Of a DNA stretch of 64,000 bases, positions 17,351 through 25,400 are shown piece after piece. Position 1 is the first letter of the stretch; every line of letters starts with the position of its first letter. The notes beneath the pieces are model-generated. The model was not told where the DNA came from, made no database searches, and saw only the letters and a program-made list of their open reading frames with translations. Source of the DNA: an uncultured Actinobaculum sp. Its GTDB lineage: Bacteria > Actinomycetota > Actinomycetes > Actinomycetales > Actinomycetaceae. The position numbers were made by a program, and so were the translations under genes. Location of the stretch: the NCBI GenBank assembly GCA_938020505.1, contig CALIHR010000044.1, positions 45,254 to 109,253 of the forward strand, written 5' to 3'.

Positions 17351-18562
17351 ATGACTGTTCGTCGCGTCGCATTGCTCACCGCCGGCGGTTTTGCCCCGTG
17401 CCTCTCCTCCGCCGTGGGAGGACTCATCCAGCGCTACACCGAGATTGCGCCGGACATCGAAATCATCGCCTATCAGTACGGATACCACGGCCTCCTGACC
17501 GGCAACTACATCGTGGTCGACGAGGAGGCGCGCCGCAGCGCACACGTTCTGTCCCGTTTCGGCGGATCGCCGATCGGCAACTCCCGCGTCAAGCTGACGA
17601 ACGCGAAGAACCTCGTGGAAAGGGGCCTGGTCAAGGAAGGCGAGGATCCCCTCCAGGTCGCCGCCGAGCGTTTGAAGGCCGACGGCGTGGACGTGCTCCA
17701 CACGATCGGCGGCGACGACACCAACACCACGGCCGCGGACCTCGCGGCGTACTTGAAGGACCACGACTACGAGCTGACCGTCGTGGGGCTTCCCAAGACA
17801 ATCGACAACGACATCGTTCCGATCCGCCAGTCGCTGGGCGCCTGGACGGCGGCCGAGGAAGCCTCCGGCTTCGCCCAGCACGTCATCGGCGAGCATCGTT
17901 CGAACCCCAGGATGCTCATTGTCCACGAGGTCATGGGCCGCAATTGCGGTTACCTCACCGCGCAATCGGCCCAGTACTACCACGCGTGGGTGGGCGAGCA
18001 GGAATGGGCGCCCGCCCTCGGCCTTTCGAAGGAGCGGTGGGACGTCCACGCCGTCTATCTGCCCGAGCTGTCGATCGACGTCGACGGGGAGGCCAAGCGC
18101 CTTCGCGGCATCATGGACGAGATCGGCAACGTCAACATCTTCCTCTCCGAAGGCGCCGGCGTCGACGAGATCATCGCCGAGAAGGAGGCCGCCGGCGAAG
18201 AGGTGGAGCGCGATCCCTTCGGCCACGTCAAGCTCGACAGCATCAACCCCGGGCAGTGGTTCGCCAAGCAGTTCGCCGAGCGGATAGGCGCGGAGAAGGT
18301 CATGGTGCAGAAGTCGGGCTACTACTCGCGCGCGTGGCATTCGAATGCCGACGACCTCGCCCTCATCGGCTCGATGGTCGATATGGCCGTGGACTGCGCC
18401 CTCGAAGGCAAGCCCGGAGTGATCGGCGAGGACGAGGAGAACGGCAACGAGCTCTCCTGCATCGCCTTCCCGCGCATCAAGGGACACAAGGCGTTCGACG
18501 TCTCCCAGCAGTGGTTCGCCAACCTCATGGGAGCGATAGGTCAGAAGTTCGAGGCTCGCTGA
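17351..18562 (+). CDS. pfp: Pyrophosphate-dependent 6-phosphofructokinase
   Basis: Reversible phosphorylation of fructose 6-phosphate using PPi instead of ATP. The 403-aa protein shows HTIGGDDTNTTA, where the double Asp (GGDD) is the mark of PPi-dependent enzymes (ATP enzymes have GGDG), and PKTIDNDI with the Lys typical of the PPi type. MGRNCGYLT and the substrate-binding PELSIDVD follow. The start ATG has an AGAAAGG ribosome site. It is the likely glycolytic/gluconeogenic PFK of this organism. A 9-bp duplication repeats the end of the gene including its stop. Confidence 0.93.
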   Translation: MTVRRVALLTAGGFAPCLSSAVGGLIQRYTEIAPDIEIIAYQYGYHGLLTGNYIVVDEEARRSAHVLSRFGGSPIGNSRVKLTNAKNLVERGLVKEGEDPLQVAAERLKADGVDVLHTIGGDDTNTTAADLAAYLKDHDYELTVVGLPKTIDNDIVPIRQSLGAWTAAEEASGFAQHVIGEHRSNPRMLIVHEVMGRNCGYLTAQSAQYYHAWVGEQEWAPALGLSKERWDVHAVYLPELSIDVDGEAKRLRGIMDEIGNVNIFLSEGAGVDEIIAEKEAAGEEVERDPFGHVKLDSINPGQWFAKQFAERIGAEKVMVQKSGYYSRAWHSNADDLALIGSMVDMAVDCALEGKPGVIGEDEENGNELSCIAFPRIKGHKAFDVSQQWFANLMGAIGQKFEAR

Positions 18563-18593
18563 ACTCGCTGACAAGCCGCCATTTCGGTGAGAG

Positions 18594-18630
18594 CGCCGGC
18601 CGCCGCGACACGTGGACGGCCGGCGTTTGT
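18594..18630 (+). terminator. Rho-independent-type terminator after pfp
   Basis: 9-bp perfect stem, cgccggccg (18594-18602) and cggccggcg (18617-18625), followed by tttgt. It lies about 30 bp after the pfp stop. Confidence 0.75.
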
Positions 18631-18653
18631 CACGCAGCCTACGCCGGGGACTG

Positions 18654-18659
18654 TATGCT
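18654..18659 (+). promoter_or_regulatory. Predicted -10 box for a leaderless aroG transcript
   Basis: TATGCT at 18654-18659 ends 7 nt before ATG 18667. No ribosome site precedes the start. The same TATGCT-N7-ATG arrangement is seen on the other strand at 17249. Confidence 0.5.
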
Positions 18660-18666
18660 GGTCCGC

Positions 18667-20019
18667 ATGTTCTCCAACGCAGATTCAATCGACGCTTTCG
18701 CCTCGTGGCGCTCCCTTCCGGCCGAGCACCAGCCTCGATGGCCCGACGAAACCGAGCTGAACGCCGTCGTCGATTATCTGCGCACCCTGCCTCCGCTGGT
18801 TTTCGCCGGCGAAACCGACCAGCTGTCGGAGGCGATGGCGGACGCTTCGCGCGGCAGAGCCTTCGTTCTCATGGGCGGGGACTGCGCCGAGTCGTTCGCC
18901 GAATCCACGGCTGAGCGCATCCGCGCCAAGATCCGAACGATCCTTCAGATGGCGGTCATCCTCACGTACGGCTCCTCTGTTCCCGTTGTGAAGATCGGAC
19001 GCATGGCGGGCCAGTACTCCAAGCCGCGTTCCTCCGCCACGGAGGTCCACGAAGGCCGCGAACTTCCCTCCTACTTCGGCGACGCCGTCAACGGGCACGA
19101 ATTCACCGCCGAGTCCCGCGAGCCCGACCCCCGGCGCCTCGTCGAGGCGTATCAGCGATCCGTCGCCACGCTCAACCTCATTCGCGCCTTCACCCAAGGA
19201 GGCTTCGCCGATCTGTCGAAAGTGCACGAATGGAATCAGGGTTTCGTCGCCAACCCTGCGTACGCGCGTTACGAGACCGTCGCCGCCGAAATCGACCGGG
19301 CCATGCGCTTCATGAGGGCGGCGGGCGTCGACGACCAATCGTTGCGCACCGTCGATTTCTACTCGGCGCACGAGGCGCTCATCCTTCCTTACGAAGATTC
19401 CCTGACGCGCATAGACTCGCGCACGGGCCGGCCCTACAACTGCTCCGCGCATTTCCTGTGGATCGGCGAGCGCACGCGCCAGCCCGACGGCGCCCACGTC
19501 GACATGCTCTCCAAAGTCGCCAATCCGATCGGGGTCAAGATCGGGCCCGACGCAAAGCCCGGCGAGGTCCTCGCCCTCATGGACAAGCTCAACCCCGGGG
19601 GAAAAGCCGGGCGCCTGACGCTCATCAGCCGCATGGGCGCCAGGAAGATCGAGGATCGTCTGCCTGCGATCGTCGAGGCCGTTCGAAAAGACGGCAGGCC
19701 CGTGACGTGGGTGACCGATCCGATGCACGGCAACACCATCTCGGCGGCGAACGGCATGAAGACGCGACGCCTCGAAGACATTTTGGCTGAAATCAAGGGC
19801 TTTTTCGCCGTTCACGAGGAGTTGGGGACCCACCCCGGCGGAATCCACGTGGAGCTGACCGGCGACGACGTCACGGAGGTTTTGGGCGGCGCGGAGGAAG
19901 TCGTGGAGGACACGCTCGGCGAGCGCTACCGCACCCTGGTCGATCCGCGTCTGAACCATCAGCAGTCGCTGGAAATGGCCTTCATCGTGGCCGAGATGCT
20001 CCGCGACGTGAGCCTGTGA
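18667..20019 (+). CDS. aroG: 3-deoxy-7-phosphoheptulonate synthase, class II
   Basis: First enzyme of the shikimate pathway, condensing PEP and erythrose 4-phosphate to DAHP. The 450-aa protein is a class II (plant/mycobacterial type) enzyme: VLMGGDCAESF, KIGRMAGQYSKPRS, NPIGVKIGPDAKPGEVL, TLISRMGARKIEDRLP, WVTDPMHGNT and GGIHVELTGDDVTEVLGG match metal, PEP and phosphate sites. I chose ATG 18667, 7 nt after a TATGCT box; ATG 18655 is in frame but overlaps that box. Adjacency to a PknL-type kinase matches the Rv2178c-Rv2176 order in M. tuberculosis. Confidence 0.94.
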   Translation: MFSNADSIDAFASWRSLPAEHQPRWPDETELNAVVDYLRTLPPLVFAGETDQLSEAMADASRGRAFVLMGGDCAESFAESTAERIRAKIRTILQMAVILTYGSSVPVVKIGRMAGQYSKPRSSATEVHEGRELPSYFGDAVNGHEFTAESREPDPRRLVEAYQRSVATLNLIRAFTQGGFADLSKVHEWNQGFVANPAYARYETVAAEIDRAMRFMRAAGVDDQSLRTVDFYSAHEALILPYEDSLTRIDSRTGRPYNCSAHFLWIGERTRQPDGAHVDMLSKVANPIGVKIGPDAKPGEVLALMDKLNPGGKAGRLTLISRMGARKIEDRLPAIVEAVRKDGRPVTWVTDPMHGNTISAANGMKTRRLEDILAEIKGFFAVHEELGTHPGGIHVELTGDDVTEVLGGAEEVVEDTLGERYRTLVDPRLNHQQSLEMAFIVAEMLRDVSL

Positions 20020-20048
20020 CTAGACGTGCAGACGTGCGCCTGTGACTA
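20012..20048. repeat. 26-bp repeat linking the aroG stop to the pknL stop
   Basis: gcctgtgacta occurs at 20012-20022, containing the aroG TGA, and again at 20038-20048. The second copy carries, on the minus strand, the pknL TAG stop (20046-20048). An internal 8-bp repeat agacgtgc lies between. Confidence 0.75.
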
Positions 20049-22226
20049 CAGGACCGCGATCGTCACCGTGGATCCGCGCGGGGCTTTCTTGCCCGACCTC
20101 GGAGACTGAAGATTGACGGTGTCGTAGAGCGCGCCGAAGAACTTGCGCTTCTTGACCGAGAAACCGGCGGATTTCAGCTCGGATTCGGCGTCGTCTGCGC
20201 TTTTGCCCAGGACGTTGGGCACGTCGACGAGGCTGTTGCCCGTGGAGACCTTGATCGTCACGCTGTCGTGCCTGTGGAGGCTTTCCCCCTCCTCGGGATC
20301 CTGGGAGATCACGGCGTCCTTGGCGACCGAATCCGAGGCCTCCTCCTCGATCGAAACGGTGAATCCGGCGTCTTCGAGCTTGGAGACGGCGTCGTTCTTC
20401 CACATGCCCACGACCTTGGGGACCTTGATCGGCTCGCGCCCCCCGGAAATCGTGATCTTGACGGCCGAATCGTGCTCCACCCACGCGCCCGCCTTGGAAG
20501 ACTGGGCGATGACGCGGCCCTTTTTCACGGATTCCGAGTATCGGGTGGTCACCTCGTAGGAGAGACGGGCCTTGCGGAGCGCCTCTTTCGCCTGCGCCTC
20601 CGTCTTTCCCGAAAGGTCGGGGACCTCCACCTTCTCGACCCCCACCGACACGGTGACGGTCACCTTCCTCGACGGGTGAATGCTGGTTCCCGCCGCTGGA
20701 TCGGTCGAAAGAACGCGGCCGGACGGCACCGAATCGGAGTACGATTCCCTCTTCGTGGCGCTCAGTCCCTCTGAGGAGAGTGCGGCGACGGCTTCCTTGT
20801 AGCTCTTGCCGGCGACCTTCGGCACGTCCACGCGCTGGCCCGGCCCCGCCATGAAGTACCACGCCGTGGCGATTGCCGCGACGACGAGGAGAAGGATGAT
20901 CGGCACGACGATGCGTTTTCTCGATTTGGCCGGTGCGACGCCGGAGCCCTCTGCCGACGCGGCGTTGGAATCCTGCGCCTGCGCGACGCCGGTCTGCATC
21001 GGCGCCGCGGCGTTCCCGCCTCGCCGGGACAGCCGACGCGAGCGTTTCTTCTGCCGCGGAGATTCAGGGGAGTGCTGGGGAGAAGAGTCGGGGGGAAAGA
21101 CTCCCTGCGGCGGGACGGGCGCCGGCTGCGCGTCGACGAGCGTCGCCTGGCGGGCGGGCAGGTCGCTCTGCGCGGCTGCCCGGGCGGGTTGGCTCGCTTC
21201 GCGGCCTGCCGCGCCGATGACTGCCGTGGGGTCGAGGTCGACCTGCGTGGCCTGCCCCAGGCCGGGGACGACGTCGACCCTCGTCCTTTCCGCGTGGGCG
21301 GCGCGCTTCGGTGCGACGGGTATGCGCTGGGAAAGGGTTTCGACGTCGATTTTTCGACAGAGGGCGATCAGGCCGTCGAGAGCCTCTTTGGCGTTGGCCG
21401 GCCTGTCTTCGGGTTTCTTCGCCGTGAGCTTTTCGACGAAGGCGTCGACCTCGGGCGGCAGCCAGTCGGCTTGGTCCGCGATTCGCGGCATGTCGTCGTT
21501 GATCTGCTTGTACGCCGTGGCGATGGGGGTCTTGCCCGCGAAGGGAAGGGTTCCCGTGAGGAACTCGTAGAGCAGGACGCCCAGGGCGTACAGGTCCGCC
21601 CGCTCGCCGGCGTCGCCGTCGGTGATGACCTCCGGGGCGAGATAGGCCACGGTTCCCATGACCTGCCCCGTCGCCGTCGCGTTCGACGTCACTGCGCGGG
21701 CGAGCCCGAAGTCCGTGACCTTCGCGTACACGTCGGGATGGGATTCCAGGGTCTCGGGCGGGCTCGGCACGGGGGCGGTCAGCATGATGTTCTCGGGCTT
21801 GACGTCTCTGTGGACGATGCCCGCGGCGTGGGCGGAGGTCAGAGCGCGAAGCACCTGTTCGCCGAGGGCCAGCGATGTTCCCAGAGTGAAGCTGCCCAGG
21901 CGCGAAAGCTCGGCGCGAAGATCGGGGCCGGGCACGTACTCCATGACGAGGTAGGCCCGCGTTCCCTCGGGGGAGGCCCACACGCCGCGGTCGTGGACGG
22001 CCACGACGTACGGGCTGGAAAGCCTCGCGGCTGCGCGTGCCTCGCGGTTGAAGCGTTCGGTGAAGTCGGGGTGCGCGCCCAAGTGCGTGTGCATGAACTT
22101 GACGGCGACGTCGCGCTCGAGGCGCTTGTCGCGGGCGCGATAAACGGTGGCCATTCCGCCGCGTCCGATGAGGGCGGTGATGGCGTAACGTCCGTCGACG
22201 ACTGAGCCGATGAGTGAATCCGACAC
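20046..22226 (-). CDS. pknL: PASTA-domain Ser/Thr protein kinase
   Basis: Membrane Ser/Thr kinase sensing cell-wall material. Of 726 aa, residues 1-280 form the kinase domain: GRGGMATVYRA (glycine loop), VAVKFMH (catalytic Lys), GIVHRDVKPENIML (catalytic loop), VTDFGLARA and GTVAYLAPE. A Pro/Ala/Arg-rich juxtamembrane region follows, one transmembrane helix near 436-456 (VVPIILLLVVAAIATAWYF) and four PASTA repeats to the C-terminus. Position between aroG and the HTH gene at 23.6 kb matches pknL of M. tuberculosis and C. glutamicum. The GTG start lies 6 nt after TAGTCT, indicating a leaderless mRNA. The mycobacterial PknL lacks PASTA domains; this one keeps them. Confidence 0.93.
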   Translation of the reverse strand: MSDSLIGSVVDGRYAITALIGRGGMATVYRARDKRLERDVAVKFMHTHLGAHPDFTERFNREARAAARLSSPYVVAVHDRGVWASPEGTRAYLVMEYVPGPDLRAELSRLGSFTLGTSLALGEQVLRALTSAHAAGIVHRDVKPENIMLTAPVPSPPETLESHPDVYAKVTDFGLARAVTSNATATGQVMGTVAYLAPEVITDGDAGERADLYALGVLLYEFLTGTLPFAGKTPIATAYKQINDDMPRIADQADWLPPEVDAFVEKLTAKKPEDRPANAKEALDGLIALCRKIDVETLSQRIPVAPKRAAHAERTRVDVVPGLGQATQVDLDPTAVIGAAGREASQPARAAAQSDLPARQATLVDAQPAPVPPQGVFPPDSSPQHSPESPRQKKRSRRLSRRGGNAAAPMQTGVAQAQDSNAASAEGSGVAPAKSRKRIVVPIILLLVVAAIATAWYFMAGPGQRVDVPKVAGKSYKEAVAALSSEGLSATKRESYSDSVPSGRVLSTDPAAGTSIHPSRKVTVTVSVGVEKVEVPDLSGKTEAQAKEALRKARLSYEVTTRYSESVKKGRVIAQSSKAGAWVEHDSAVKITISGGREPIKVPKVVGMWKNDAVSKLEDAGFTVSIEEEASDSVAKDAVISQDPEEGESLHRHDSVTIKVSTGNSLVDVPNVLGKSADDAESELKSAGFSVKKRKFFGALYDTVNLQSPRSGKKAPRGSTVTIAVL

Positions 22227-22232
22227 GAGTCA

Positions 22233-22238
22233 AGACTA
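22233..22238 (-). promoter_or_regulatory. Predicted -10 box for a leaderless pknL transcript
   Basis: On the minus strand TAGTCT lies 6 nt before GTG 22226. It is directly downstream of the terminator hairpin of the LysM gene. Confidence 0.5.
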
Positions 22239-22242
22239 CTAA

Positions 22243-22274
22243 AGGCGCGGCGGCATGCCGAATGCCGGCCGCGC
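22243..22274 (-). terminator. Hairpin terminator after the LysM gene
   Basis: Arms ggcgcggcggcat and atgccggccgcgcc pair over 13 bp with one bulge and a 5-nt loop; on the minus strand the stem is followed by tttag. It separates the LysM gene from pknL. Confidence 0.7.
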
Positions 22275-22284
22275 CTTCAGTCCG

Positions 22285-23460
22285 TCAGAAACGCGCCCGC
22301 GCCGCTTTGACCCTGTTGACGTATGCGACCGTGTCCGGTTTCATTCCGTTCTTTCGCACGCCGCCCAGGCCCTGGTAGTAGCCCGCGATTCCCTGGTCGG
22401 CGCCGTCTGCGTTGCTCTGGAGGAAGCGGATGATGGCGACGCCGGCGACGGCGTTGTCATGCGGATCCAATAGGTTCAAGCGCCGTCCGACGAGCCTGGA
22501 GGCCCATTCTCCCGACGAGGGAATGACCTGCATGACGCCGATGGCGTTGGCGGGGGAGACCGATCGCATGTCGAAGCCCGACTCGACGTACGCGTGGGCC
22601 AGGGCGAGTTTGGGATCGACTCCCATTTGCACGGCCGTGGAACGGACGATCTCCTGCATCTGGGCGCGGGAGGGGACGGCTGCCCTTTCGAGGGCGAGCT
22701 TGTTGGCGTTCGCGGCCGAGTTGGTCGAATCCGGGTAGGTGTAGTGGAGGAAGGTCTTCGGAACGGGGTTCTGCGGCGTCTGCGAGATCGCCGTGGCCGC
22801 GCCCGGGATCGTCAGCGTCTTTCCCGCGTAGATGCGGGCCGGGTCGGCGATTCCGTTGGCCTGTGCGATCGCGGCGACGGTTGTTCCGTGCTGGCGGGCG
22901 ATTCCGCTGAGCGTCTCGCCCCGCTGGACCGTGTGGGACCCGTTCGTCTGCGCCGAGCTCTGGGCCGCGGCCTGCGGCGACGGCTGCGCAGCGCCGGGAA
23001 TTGAGATCCGCTGGCCGACGTAGATGCGGGCCGGGTCGGCGATTCCGTTGGCCTGTGCGACGGCGGCTACGGTTGTTCCGTGCTGGCGGGCGATTCCGCT
23101 GAGCGTCTCGCCCCGCTGGACCGTGTGGGAAAGCGAGCCTGAAGGCTCTGCTGGGAGAGGAGCCTTCAGAGCCCCGGGAGCCGCCGGAATCGTCAGGAGC
23201 TGCCCCGTTCGAAGGGGACCGGTCAGTTTGTTGGCCTGTGCGATCGCCGTCGGCGAGACTCCCGTTCGCTTCGCCACCGTCTCGAGGGTGTCGTGCGAAG
23301 CTGCGCGATACGTCAGGGACGGCGCCTTTGCGCCGAGTTTCGCGGGATGGGCGACGGCCGCAGTTTCGGCCGACGTGCTCGAATCGGCTGCCGCCGGCGC
23401 TATTCCGCTTACTGCGGCGGTCGCGGCGACGGCCACGCTGAGCTGGGCGCGCAAGGACAT
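22285..23460 (-). CDS. Secreted lytic transglycosylase with three LysM domains
   Basis: Peptidoglycan-binding and probably peptidoglycan-cleaving secreted protein of 391 aa. It has a signal peptide (residues 1-26, SVAVAATAAVSGIAPAAA), a divergent LysM (YRAASHDTLETVAKRTGVS), two almost identical LysM domains (each HTVQRGETLSGIARQHGTT), a linker and a C-terminal SLT/goose-lysozyme-like domain (LALAHAYVESGFDMRSVSP, with catalytic Glu, then AIGVMQVIPSSGEWAS). ATG 23460 follows a TTGGAGG ribosome site. It lies between the PASTA kinase and its predicted HTH substrate, so the locus appears dedicated to the cell wall. Confidence 0.92.
   Translation of the reverse strand: MSLRAQLSVAVAATAAVSGIAPAAADSSTSAETAAVAHPAKLGAKAPSLTYRAASHDTLETVAKRTGVSPTAIAQANKLTGPLRTGQLLTIPAAPGALKAPLPAEPSGSLSHTVQRGETLSGIARQHGTTVAAVAQANGIADPARIYVGQRISIPGAAQPSPQAAAQSSAQTNGSHTVQRGETLSGIARQHGTTVAAIAQANGIADPARIYAGKTLTIPGAATAISQTPQNPVPKTFLHYTYPDSTNSAANANKLALERAAVPSRAQMQEIVRSTAVQMGVDPKLALAHAYVESGFDMRSVSPANAIGVMQVIPSSGEWASRLVGRRLNLLDPHDNAVAGVAIIRFLQSNADGADQGIAGYYQGLGGVRKNGMKPDTVAYVNRVKAARARF
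22828..23130 (-). repeat. 111-bp direct repeat encoding adjacent LysM domains
   Basis: Segments 22828-22938 and 23020-23130 are almost identical at DNA level, differing at only a few positions, including third and first codon positions. This points to recent duplication or gene conversion. Confidence 0.9.
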
Positions 23461-23597
23461 GTGTGCCTCCAAAATGTCGTGTGCGTACAGCGATGAACGT
23501 GACAAAAGATATGCCCTGATTCATCTGTGTTTAAAGTGCCATATGTGACAATAGTGGTTGTTGGGGGTTTCGCGCCACATGGGAGGCGAATTTGGGC

Positions 23598-23603
23598 TAG
23601 ATT
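23598..23603 (+). promoter_or_regulatory. Predicted -10 box for the HTH gene
   Basis: TAGATT at 23598-23603 ends 7 nt before GTG 23611, with no ribosome site: a leaderless start. The 150-bp divergent region up to the LysM gene is relatively AT-rich. Confidence 0.5.
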
Positions 23604-23610
23604 TGTGCGC

Positions 23611-23967
23611 GTGACCACTGCTCCTGAGACATGGTTTTCCATCCCCGAGGCGGCCGATGCTCTGGGCGTCGCCCAAAGGGATGTGAGGAATATGCTGGCC
23701 GACCGGCGGATCCTGGCTGTTCGCAGGGGGGAGTCGGCCGCTCTCGCGATCTCTTCTCTGACGCTCGTCGACGACGGCGGGAAAGCCGCCGTCCTCCCGT
23801 CGCTCCGCGGCACGCTGACAGCCCTTTCCGACGCCGGCTGCAGCGACGAAGAGGCGTGGCGGTGGCTGACCGCGGCGAACGACGAACTCGGCGAACGCCC
23901 GATCGACGCCCTGCGGGCTGGGCGCGTGCACGCCGTGCGCAGGGCCGCCGCGACTCTCGCCTTCTGA
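23611..23967 (+). CDS. Rv2175c-like HTH DNA-binding protein, predicted kinase substrate
   Basis: A 118-aa DNA-binding protein. Residues 6-45 form a winged/MerR-like HTH (WFSIPEAADALGVAQRDVRNMLADRRILAVRRG), followed by the Rv2175c C-terminal domain (LRGTLTALSDAGCSDEEAWRWLTAAND). In M. tuberculosis Rv2175c is phosphorylated by PknL on an N-terminal Thr; this copy has two Thr right after the start (MTTAPE), a possible equivalent. The open frame extends upstream to 23527, but GTG 23611 has a TAGATT box 7 nt before it and begins where family similarity begins. It is divergent from the LysM gene. Confidence 0.85.
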   Translation: MTTAPETWFSIPEAADALGVAQRDVRNMLADRRILAVRRGESAALAISSLTLVDDGGKAAVLPSLRGTLTALSDAGCSDEEAWRWLTAANDELGERPIDALRAGRVHAVRRAAATLAF

Positions 23968-24100
23968 AGGCGCCCACGGCTTCGCGCTGAGCCTCGCGGA
24001 GGGCCGCCCTTCAGTCGCGAGGGAGGCTGCGATATGCCCAGGTTGAGGGGGCGTCGCTCTCCGGGTCGCCCCCAGGCGCGAGGGAGGCTGCGCGGAAGGG

Positions 24101-25192
24101 CTAGGAGACGCGCCCGATCAGTTCGAAGACGAGGGATTCCGCCATGGCCAGCCCGTCCGCGAGCGCGAGGCCCGAATCGCGGAGTGAGTCCAGAGCGGCC
24201 AAAGCCGCCGATTCGCGACGTCGGATCATGTCTTCGTGCGCGCTGCGGGCCCCCGAGGCGATTCCGGCCTCCTGAATCCAGCGGGCGTCGTCGGGTCCGA
24301 CCCGCCTTCCGAGGAGCCCGACGAGGCGGCCGCGGTCGGCACCGTCCAGGCGCTCGAGCATGAGCGTCAGAAGAACCGTCCGCTTGCCTTGGGCAACGTC
24401 GCCGCAAACAGGTTTGCCCGTCGCCTCCTCGTCTCCGAAGACCCCGAGGTCGTCGTCGCGGAGCTGGAACGCCTCGCCTAGAGGCGCGCCGACCCGTTCT
24501 AGCAGGTTGAGGACCTCTCCGGAGGCTCCGGCTAGGAGGGCGCCGATGCGCAGTGGAAAGACCACGGAGTACCGCGCGCTCTTGTGGGTGACGACGGAGA
24601 GGGCGGCGCCGACTGAATCGGCGGCGGGCGGGGCGTTTTCCGCCCTGATGTCGAGGTACTGACCGAAGGCGACCTCGGTGGTCATGCGGGCGAAGGCGCG
24701 AAGGGCCGCTCGGCTCGCGCGGGGGCCGACCTGCGCGCAGGCGTCCGCGAAAGCCTCCGTCGACAGCGACAGAAGGAAGTCGCCCAGAAGAATCGCCGAG
24801 GACGTGCCGAAGTGTGCGCGGTCGCCGCTCCATCCGCTGCTCGAGTGCAGCCGGGCCAGAGCGACGTGGGCGGAGGGCTGGGAGCGCCTCGTCGAAGCGG
24901 CGTCGACGATGTCGTCGTGAATCAAAGCCGAGGTCTGATAGAGCTCTGCCGCGGCGCCCGCGGAAATCGCCGGCTCGCGGTCTTCGGCGGTCGCGCAGGC
25001 GTAGCCGGCGGCGAGGAGGGCCGCTCGCGTGCGCTTGCCTCCGGAGAGTAGGCGGCGGGCGGGATCGAGGAACTCGCCCAGGCTTTCGGCGTCGCCCGGG
25101 AAATCGATCAACTCGCGCGCTCGGTCAAGGTAGGCGCGGGCCCGCGCCGAGACATCCTCGCGCAGCGCCTCCAACGCGGACTTCTCGCTCAT
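24101..25192 (-). CDS. Polyprenyl (geranylgeranyl-type) diphosphate synthase
   Basis: Trans-isoprenyl diphosphate synthase, condensing IPP with allylic diphosphates for quinone, carotenoid or lipid-carrier side chains. The 363-aa protein has the first Asp-rich motif LIHDDIVDAASTRR and the second QLRDDDLGVFGDEEATGKP, the GGKRTRA substrate Arg/Lys site and GQYLDI. Product length cannot be read by eye. ATG 25192 (MSEKSALEAL) lies 6 nt after TAAACT, suggesting a leaderless mRNA; GTG 25198 is an alternative but abuts the box. A seven-copy 17-bp array lies directly upstream. The neighbourhood matches idsA2 near Rv2175c in mycobacteria. Confidence 0.93.
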   Translation of the reverse strand: MSEKSALEALREDVSARARAYLDRARELIDFPGDAESLGEFLDPARRLLSGGKRTRAALLAAGYACATAEDREPAISAGAAAELYQTSALIHDDIVDAASTRRSQPSAHVALARLHSSSGWSGDRAHFGTSSAILLGDFLLSLSTEAFADACAQVGPRASRAALRAFARMTTEVAFGQYLDIRAENAPPAADSVGAALSVVTHKSARYSVVFPLRIGALLAGASGEVLNLLERVGAPLGEAFQLRDDDLGVFGDEEATGKPVCGDVAQGKRTVLLTLMLERLDGADRGRLVGLLGRRVGPDDARWIQEAGIASGARSAHEDMIRRRESAALAALDSLRDSGLALADGLAMAESLVFELIGRVS

Positions 25193-25198
25193 GCGCAC

Positions 25199-25204
25199 AG
25201 TTTA
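25199..25204 (-). promoter_or_regulatory. Predicted -10 box for the polyprenyl synthase gene
   Basis: TAAACT on the minus strand, 6 nt before ATG 25192. Its first bases are the end of the first unit of the 17-bp array, so the -35 region lies inside the repeats. Confidence 0.5.
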
Positions 25205-25321
25205 ACCCGCCGGTCCGCCTAACCCGCCGGTCCGCCTAACCCGTCGGTCCGCCTAACCCGTCGGTCCGCTTAACCCGTCGGTCCGCTTAGCCCGCCGATT
25301 CTCCCAACCCGCCGGTCCACA
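25203..25321. repeat. 17-bp tandem array, 7 copies
   Basis: Units start at 25203, 25220, 25237, 25254, 25271, 25288 and 25305. Consensus is taacccgtcggtccgcc; the first five differ at one or two positions and the last two are more degenerate. It occupies most of the divergent region between the polyprenyl synthase and DUF4192 genes. Confidence 0.92.
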
Positions 25322-25400
25322 GGATTCTTTCGCGTCCGCTTCCTTCACAGGCGCCGCACCTCGGCGAACGCGCATGGGCCGCGAGGAGTCTAATCGGCAC

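Noticed and set aside
16099..18654. Open frame continuing upstream of DAHP synthase for more than 800 codons
   Set aside because: Shadow of the exonuclease, membrane-protein and pfp genes; the conserved aroG protein begins at 18667.
25203..25321. CRISPR array
   Set aside because: Repeats are 17 bp and contiguous with no spacers; no cas genes. The same holds for the arrays at 54857 and 63148.
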